In this document: positions 23,709 to 27,341 of the stretch, piece by piece
Layout of the letters: each line of letters opens with the position of its first letter
Position numbering within the stretch: the stretch's first letter is position 1
NCBI GenBank assembly: GCA_040751775.1
Contig: JBFMGD010000037.1
Coordinates: 1 to 27,341, forward strand
From: JBFMGD01 sp040751775
Lineage (GTDB): Bacteria > Bacillota > Dethiobacteria > DTU022
Direction: 5' to 3'
DNA: 27,341 bases
Notes under the pieces: generated by a model
What the model was told of the DNA's origin: nothing
Database searches by the model: none
Seen by the model: only the letters and a program-made list of their open reading frames with translations
Made by a program: the position numbers and the translations under genes

Positions 23709-23817
23709 GACAGCACCTCCTCAATCTCACACGGATTAATGCGAAAACTTGCAGTTCTCAGGTATTCAGAATTCAGTCTTCTACCCTTATCACCGTGAAC
23801 TCCTTGTATCATAGGGG

Positions 23818-23854
23818 ATTCCCCCTCACCCTAACCCTCTCCTGGAGAGAGGGG
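23818..23854. repeat. CCCTCACCCTAACCCTCTCC-type repeat in an operon gap
   Basis: The gap between pilO and pilC copy 2 holds CCCCCTCACCCTAACCCTCT followed by CCTGGAGAGAGGGG. CCCTCTC (23835-23841) and GAGAGGG (23847-23853) form a hairpin. I recall the same wording as a widespread dispersed bacterial repeat. It could weaken or process the operon transcript. Confidence 0.6.
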
Positions 23855-23868
23855 ATTATTATTAGTTC

Positions 23869-24393
23869 TCACCTGTCGTAAAAGAGCAGGCGCAGAGACA
23901 GCTCCAAAGTTACTGTATCGTCTTCTCGCCGCGACCAACTGAGATCATCGATCAGCAAGAGATGTTCGAAGCGTTCCAGGCGCTCCAACAGGAGCAGGAT
24001 TTGCCGCGCTTCTCCGGAGAGGCGCAGCTTGGCGCGGCGCGCGGTTAGAGGAGCCTGGTTTTCAATCTCCCCGATCTGTAAAGATTCCACCGCTACCGGA
24101 AATAGCGGCAGCAAAGCCTCCAGCCGTTTTAGGACCGCGGGCAGCTGATCCGGAGAGGGGAGGGAAATATGGAGCCGCTCTTGCCGGCTCTGCCAGCATG
24201 TCCAGGAAGCGGCGATCTCCTCTCTCCGCCGCAGCGTTTCAAGCATCCCGTCTTGCTCCCGGATCAGGGTGGCTTCAACTTGGCGTAGGGCGGTGTAATT
24301 AGCATACAGGGGATAAAAAAGAAATGTCCAGCCGCAATAGAAGAGGGCTAAGATCATTAACAGCAGGATCAGATGCTTTTCCCTTTTGGTCAA
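23869..24393 (-). CDS. pilO: Type IV pilus assembly protein PilO-like (copy 2)
   Basis: From the TTG at 24393 the protein starts TKREKHLILLLMILALFY, a single membrane helix at about residues 6-29, followed by a coiled coil (LRQVEATLIREQDGMLETL) and a domain with AVLKRLEALLPLFPVAVESL and SGEARQILLLLERLERFEH, as in PilO/GspM. I prefer this start to an ATG at 24441: AAAAAAGG lies ten bases upstream, it avoids a 41-base overlap with pilN, and it gives the usual short cytoplasmic tail. Similarity to copy 1 is in layout rather than exact sequence. Confidence 0.82.
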   Translation of the reverse strand: MTKREKHLILLLMILALFYCGWTFLFYPLYANYTALRQVEATLIREQDGMLETLRRREEIAASWTCWQSRQERLHISLPSPDQLPAVLKRLEALLPLFPVAVESLQIGEIENQAPLTARRAKLRLSGEARQILLLLERLERFEHLLLIDDLSWSRREDDTVTLELSLRLLFYDR

Positions 24394-24400
24394 GCAGTGT

Positions 24401-24964
24401 CTACCTTTTTTCAACGTCAATCGAGGCACCCCCATTTTCAAGAGCGGCTTTAATCACAAAGCGGTAACTTTGATCCGGAGCCAGGTCTATGCTGCTAACG
24501 GGGGGATCGCTGATAAAGGCCAGGCGGCTAAGGGCCTGGTGGTAGCCGGCAATTAGATGCATGGAGGAGCCCCGTCCATTTACAGTCAACTGCCGGTAAT
24601 CGGTAATCGAGATAGCTTCAACGATCACCGTGTCCGGCGCCGCCGCTTCAATTAGCCGCAGGTAGCGGGAGTATGGCGCGGTGCTTTCCCGTATTTCCCG
24701 TTCCCGCGCCGCTTTCGCTTCGAGCAGCTTGATTTCTTTTTCCATTTGCTCCAGCGGCTTTACCTGTTCAGCCAACCTTTGGTTGGCGGCTTTTAACTCG
24801 GCCAGCTCACGGCGCATGGCCTCCAGGTAATATTGAGACCAGCAATAGCACAGTAAAAGCAGGCCGGTTGCCGCTGCAGCCAGGACAGCCCGGGCCGCCC
24901 GCTTTCTGGTGAAACGGCTTGCCTGAACGAATTCCCGGTCCCGGAGATCAATTTCTTTTCTCAA
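24401..24964 (-). CDS. pilN: Type IV pilus assembly protein PilN-like (copy 2)
   Basis: The protein has a short charged N-terminus (RKEIDLRDREF), a membrane helix (RAARAVLAAAATGLLLLCYC), a coiled coil (LAELKAANQRLAEQVKPLEQ) and a C-terminal domain with AAPDTVIVEAISITDYRQL and GYHQALSRLAFISDPPVSSI, which fits PilN. The usual INLLP tail is reduced to EIDLRD. I chose the TTG at 24964 because it overlaps the pilM stop as TTGA, just as in the first cluster. Longer forms from 25033 would add residues read from inside pilM. Confidence 0.82.
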   Translation of the reverse strand: MRKEIDLRDREFVQASRFTRKRAARAVLAAAATGLLLLCYCWSQYYLEAMRRELAELKAANQRLAEQVKPLEQMEKEIKLLEAKAAREREIRESTAPYSRYLRLIEAAAPDTVIVEAISITDYRQLTVNGRGSSMHLIAGYHQALSRLAFISDPPVSSIDLAPDQSYRFVIKAALENGGASIDVEKR

Positions 24965-25980
24965 CGAATCCACCCCCGTAAAGCCAGGCCAAGGGCAATA
25001 ACGTAGAGGGAGCCGTCCTCTCCTGCCCGGCATGCCGTAACTGGCTGCTTGGAGGCCGGTAATGCCAGGGAGGCGAGGGGGTTGTATTGTTCTGTCCGGA
25101 GAGAGAGCTCTTGTTCCAGAAAAGTATCAAGGCCGGCGATTAAAGAGCCGCCCCCGCACAGCAGCAGTGCCCGGCACTGTTTTTCCGGATACTTGGTTTC
25201 ATAAGCGTAATATTCCAGGGATTGGGCGATCTGCCGGGCAAGTTTGGGCGGCGTCTCTTCACTAAACTTTTCCACCCCTAGGTTAAGGTTACGGTAAAAA
25301 CGGTAGCCGCCTTGAGCGAAAATCAGCAATTCGGCACTCTGCGCACCAATATTAATGATCGCCAGCGCGCCCGGTTCCGCTTGAAAAGTGTTTGTCCCGG
25401 TGAGGCGTAAGGAGCGCAGGAGGGTAAAAGGAGCTGTTTCGATTGCTTCCGGGTAGAGGCCGGCCTTGACCAGTACCGCGCTGTAACTATTGACGATTGC
25501 TTTGGGAACCGCCGCCAGGACATATTCACAGACTGTTTTTTGATCGACTACTCTTTTGTCGATTAAAGTGTAATCAGAAACCGCCTGCTCAACAGGTATA
25601 AGGAGATGTTTTTCCGCCTCCCAGCGCATCGCCCTGGCGGTATCCGGAGGGTCCAGCGGCGGCAGGGTAACCGGCCGCAGGATCACGTTCTGACTATTCA
25701 GGCACAGGTTAACCCTGTTTTTATGGCAGAGGTGTTTATGTCTAATCTCTTGGAGTACTTCCGATACTGCAACCGGGTCAATAATTTTTCCACCTTCGAT
25801 ACAGTTCTCCGGAGTAGGATAGACGCCGTACTGGTGGAGACAGATCCGGTTATAGTCCCGCGTTAACTGCACCATTTTAATCCGGGCGCTGCCGATATCG
25901 AGGCCGATCCGGGAGAATCGTCCGCTAAACGCGTGCTTTGTTTCTCCCCTGCTCGCTTGATCTGCAGGGCACACTGCCAC
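24961..25980 (-). CDS. pilM: Type IV pilus assembly protein PilM (copy 2)
   Basis: The 339-residue actin-like protein has phosphate loop 1 (RIGLDIGSARIKMVQL), the segment LPPLDPPDTARAMRWEAEKH typical of PilM, phosphate loop 2 (AIINIGAQSAELLIF, about 207-221), YRFYRNLNLG and an adenosine motif ALLLCGGGSLIAGLDTFLEQ. Unlike copy 1, all nucleotide-binding motifs look intact. The GTG at 25980 follows AAAGGAG. The N-terminal 20 residues before the fold are not conserved in PilM and may be shorter in reality. The gene follows the PilX-like gene after a 105-base gap with a strong hairpin. Confidence 0.88.
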   Translation of the reverse strand: MAVCPADQASRGETKHAFSGRFSRIGLDIGSARIKMVQLTRDYNRICLHQYGVYPTPENCIEGGKIIDPVAVSEVLQEIRHKHLCHKNRVNLCLNSQNVILRPVTLPPLDPPDTARAMRWEAEKHLLIPVEQAVSDYTLIDKRVVDQKTVCEYVLAAVPKAIVNSYSAVLVKAGLYPEAIETAPFTLLRSLRLTGTNTFQAEPGALAIINIGAQSAELLIFAQGGYRFYRNLNLGVEKFSEETPPKLARQIAQSLEYYAYETKYPEKQCRALLLCGGGSLIAGLDTFLEQELSLRTEQYNPLASLALPASKQPVTACRAGEDGSLYVIALGLALRGWIR

Positions 25981-26016
25981 AGCGGATCACACTCCTTTAA
26001 TTAAGATAGACGATCA

Positions 26017-26039
26017 TGCCCCCGCCTGAGGCGGCGGCA
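26017..26039 (-). other. GC-rich hairpin between PilX-like and PilM copy 2 genes
   Basis: TGCCCCCGCC and GGCGGCGGCA pair over nine positions with one mismatch around a TGA loop. No T run follows on the minus strand, so it is more likely an RNA-processing or stability element than a terminator. Confidence 0.45.
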
Positions 26040-26085
26040 CCAGCAGATGGTTGCTCTGAAGTTTGGCCGAATTATCGCGCGGCTG

Positions 26086-27231
26086 TTATGGTTTAACCCA
26101 GTGAGTCCGAATCGTGCCCAACCCGGGCATGTCAGCGGCATATTGTTGCGGCAGCGCGGGATCATAGTAGATGGTGCAGTTCTCGAGGCGGAGCTGTTTG
26201 GCCATAATTACGCCGCGGAGCACAACCGGTTCGCTGGGTGAGCGGCCCTGGATCCGGATCGACGTTCGCGAATAGAGCAGCTGCCGGCCTTCGATCTGCG
26301 GATTGGCCTCTTCCGCCGGCAAGAGCTCAATTGCCCCCCCGGCCATGATCAGCAGGGTATGGCCGGGGTAATTTGCGTTGATCGCCTCTCGCGGCCTGAT
26401 TGTAACATCTCCGTCCACAGCGAAAACACCGTCCAGGATTAACGACGCTTCTTCTCCGGGTAGCAGGTTCAGGTCTCCCTTCACAACGATCATGCCGGCA
26501 AAGTCAAACAACTCCTGCTCCGGAGCGATGGTCAGGTCTCCGTTTACCAGGAACCGCCTCTGAGCGGGGTAGCCGGTGGGCGGTTGCCGGATAATCCCCC
26601 CTTCAATGGCCTGCTCTGTCCGCCCGGAGAGCAGTTCATAATAGAGCTTGGTTAAAGGTATCTCTCCGGCCGGCCTGGTGGAACCGGCAACCGCTAAAGC
26701 GTTTTCATCGGGTACAACAGGCGGCGCTCCCGCCCGGTGAGTTAAATCTCCGCTGATATAGCTTTGCCCATGATCGACCACCAGCCAATCGTTGACATGC
26801 AGGTTGCCGGAAATCCGGACTGTCCGGAGATAGATCTGATCGGCGGCCAGGCTTTCATATCCGGCGCCTTTGAGATGCTCGGCCGTAACCGCAAGGGTTC
26901 TGGTAAAACCGTTATAGGAGCCGCTGCTGAGTACTTGCCGTTTTCCGGAAGAAATCTTGCTGAATTGAACACTGAAATACCCGCCGTTTAGCTCGCCGTG
27001 GATGCTCTCCTGGCGGTAAAAATCCTGTCCCAGGGCGGCAAGGCCCGCTTCCAGCCCGGCTTCAGTAATATAGTAGAGGGCGGCTTCCTGAGCCTGGTAG
27101 TCGGCGATAATTTTTTCGTTGAAGGAATAGCCGAGCAGGGCGCCGCCCAACAACAGCAAGGCGCAGGTAAAAACAAGAACCATTACCAGGGCCATGCCAT
27201 TTTCAAATTTTAATTGAGTGTTCCGGGTCAT
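26086..27231 (-). CDS. PilX-like minor pilin with bactofilin-like beta domain (second set)
   Basis: The N-terminus NGMALVMVLVFTCALLLLGG is a PilX-type helix without glutamate at +5, followed by ALYYITEAGLEAGLAAL, the PilX region also seen in the 9016-10446 protein. The rest has repeated short beta turns, such as RISGNLHVNDWLVVDHGQSY, RRFLVNGDLTIAPEQ, VVKGDLNLLPGEEASLILDG and VFAVDGDVTIRP, as in bactofilin-like or beta-helix folds. It probably serves as a minor pilin or tip protein; that is inference. The ATG at 27231 follows GAGGAGG. It lies directly downstream of another prepilin gene cut by the window edge. Confidence 0.82.
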   Translation of the reverse strand: MTRNTQLKFENGMALVMVLVFTCALLLLGGALLGYSFNEKIIADYQAQEAALYYITEAGLEAGLAALGQDFYRQESIHGELNGGYFSVQFSKISSGKRQVLSSGSYNGFTRTLAVTAEHLKGAGYESLAADQIYLRTVRISGNLHVNDWLVVDHGQSYISGDLTHRAGAPPVVPDENALAVAGSTRPAGEIPLTKLYYELLSGRTEQAIEGGIIRQPPTGYPAQRRFLVNGDLTIAPEQELFDFAGMIVVKGDLNLLPGEEASLILDGVFAVDGDVTIRPREAINANYPGHTLLIMAGGAIELLPAEEANPQIEGRQLLYSRTSIRIQGRSPSEPVVLRGVIMAKQLRLENCTIYYDPALPQQYAADMPGLGTIRTHWVKP

Positions 27232-27243
27232 GATCGCGCCTCC

Positions 27244-27341
27244 TCAGGGAAGATTGCGCGGCCGGACGCAGTCTTCCAAGGTCACCGGTTGAGCTTCGCT
27301 GCCGGTTCTGATGGTGATGTGAACGGTATTTGTTTGATCGA
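27244..27341 (-). CDS. C-terminal end of a prepilin-like protein, cut by window edge
   Basis: The last 31 codons before a TGA at 27244-27246 are open to the right edge and read TNTVHITIRTGSEAQPV, then DCVRPRNLP. A short amphipathic strand followed by a VRPRNL-type ending is common at the C-terminus of minor pilins. The next gene's ribosome site, GAGGAGG, overlaps its stop. The start is outside the window. Confidence 0.65.
   Translation of the reverse strand, partial: DQTNTVHITIRTGSEAQPVTLEDCVRPRNLP

Overview
The window most likely comes from a spore-forming clostridial Firmicute, perhaps of the Peptococcaceae (Pelotomaculum/Desulfotomaculum-like) and able to oxidise fatty or aromatic acyl-CoAs. 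The support is a complete sporulation sigma-K gene, frequent TTG/GTG starts with strong AGGAGG-type ribosome sites, an acyl-CoA degradation cluster behind a sigma-54-type promoter, and a large type IV pilus locus with a GEMM (cyclic di-GMP) riboswitch. The lineage is inferred from gene content; no search was run.

Left part (1-8100). The 3' end of lgt is followed by a REP-like sequence, a frameshifted permease remnant and sigK with its terminator. Three minus-strand genes follow, transcribed as acyl-CoA dehydrogenase, thiolase-like protein, DUF35-SCP2 fusion. A perfect-looking -24/-12 promoter and an enhancer-like dyad lie upstream. The thiolase-like protein lacks the nucleophilic cysteine, so the DUF35 partnership may serve a non-thiolytic reaction. 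Next come an isopropylmalate-dehydrogenase-family gene with an NADP-type motif, a repeat-rich gap, the HAD phosphatase yqeG, and a small unknown gene whose ribosome site sits in a hairpin.

Pilus locus (8069 to the right edge). A minus-strand operon of three minor pilins (PilX-, PilV- and PilW-like) lies back to back with a MerR-type regulator. A nine-gene plus-strand operon follows: PilP-like, a secretin N-domain protein without the barrel, PilT1, PilC1, PilM1, PilN1, PilO1, PilB, PilT2. A minus-strand SigB/SigF-type sigma factor and a divergent, single-gene pilA transcription unit come next; pilA has a sigma-A-like promoter, a GEMM-I riboswitch and two tandem terminators. From the right edge leftwards runs a second minus-strand set: the end of a prepilin, a PilX-like protein, PilM2, PilN2, PilO2, PilC2. 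No prepilin peptidase is present, and the second set carries no ATPase of its own.

How it fits together. PilB and the two PilTs would extend and retract a pilus of PilA on a platform of PilC with PilM/N/O. Minor pilins with large beta-rich C-terminal domains may form the tip. Cyclic di-GMP would control PilA supply through the riboswitch. The duplicated M/N/O/C set, the barrel-less secretin relative and the neighbouring sigma factor are the most unusual parts.
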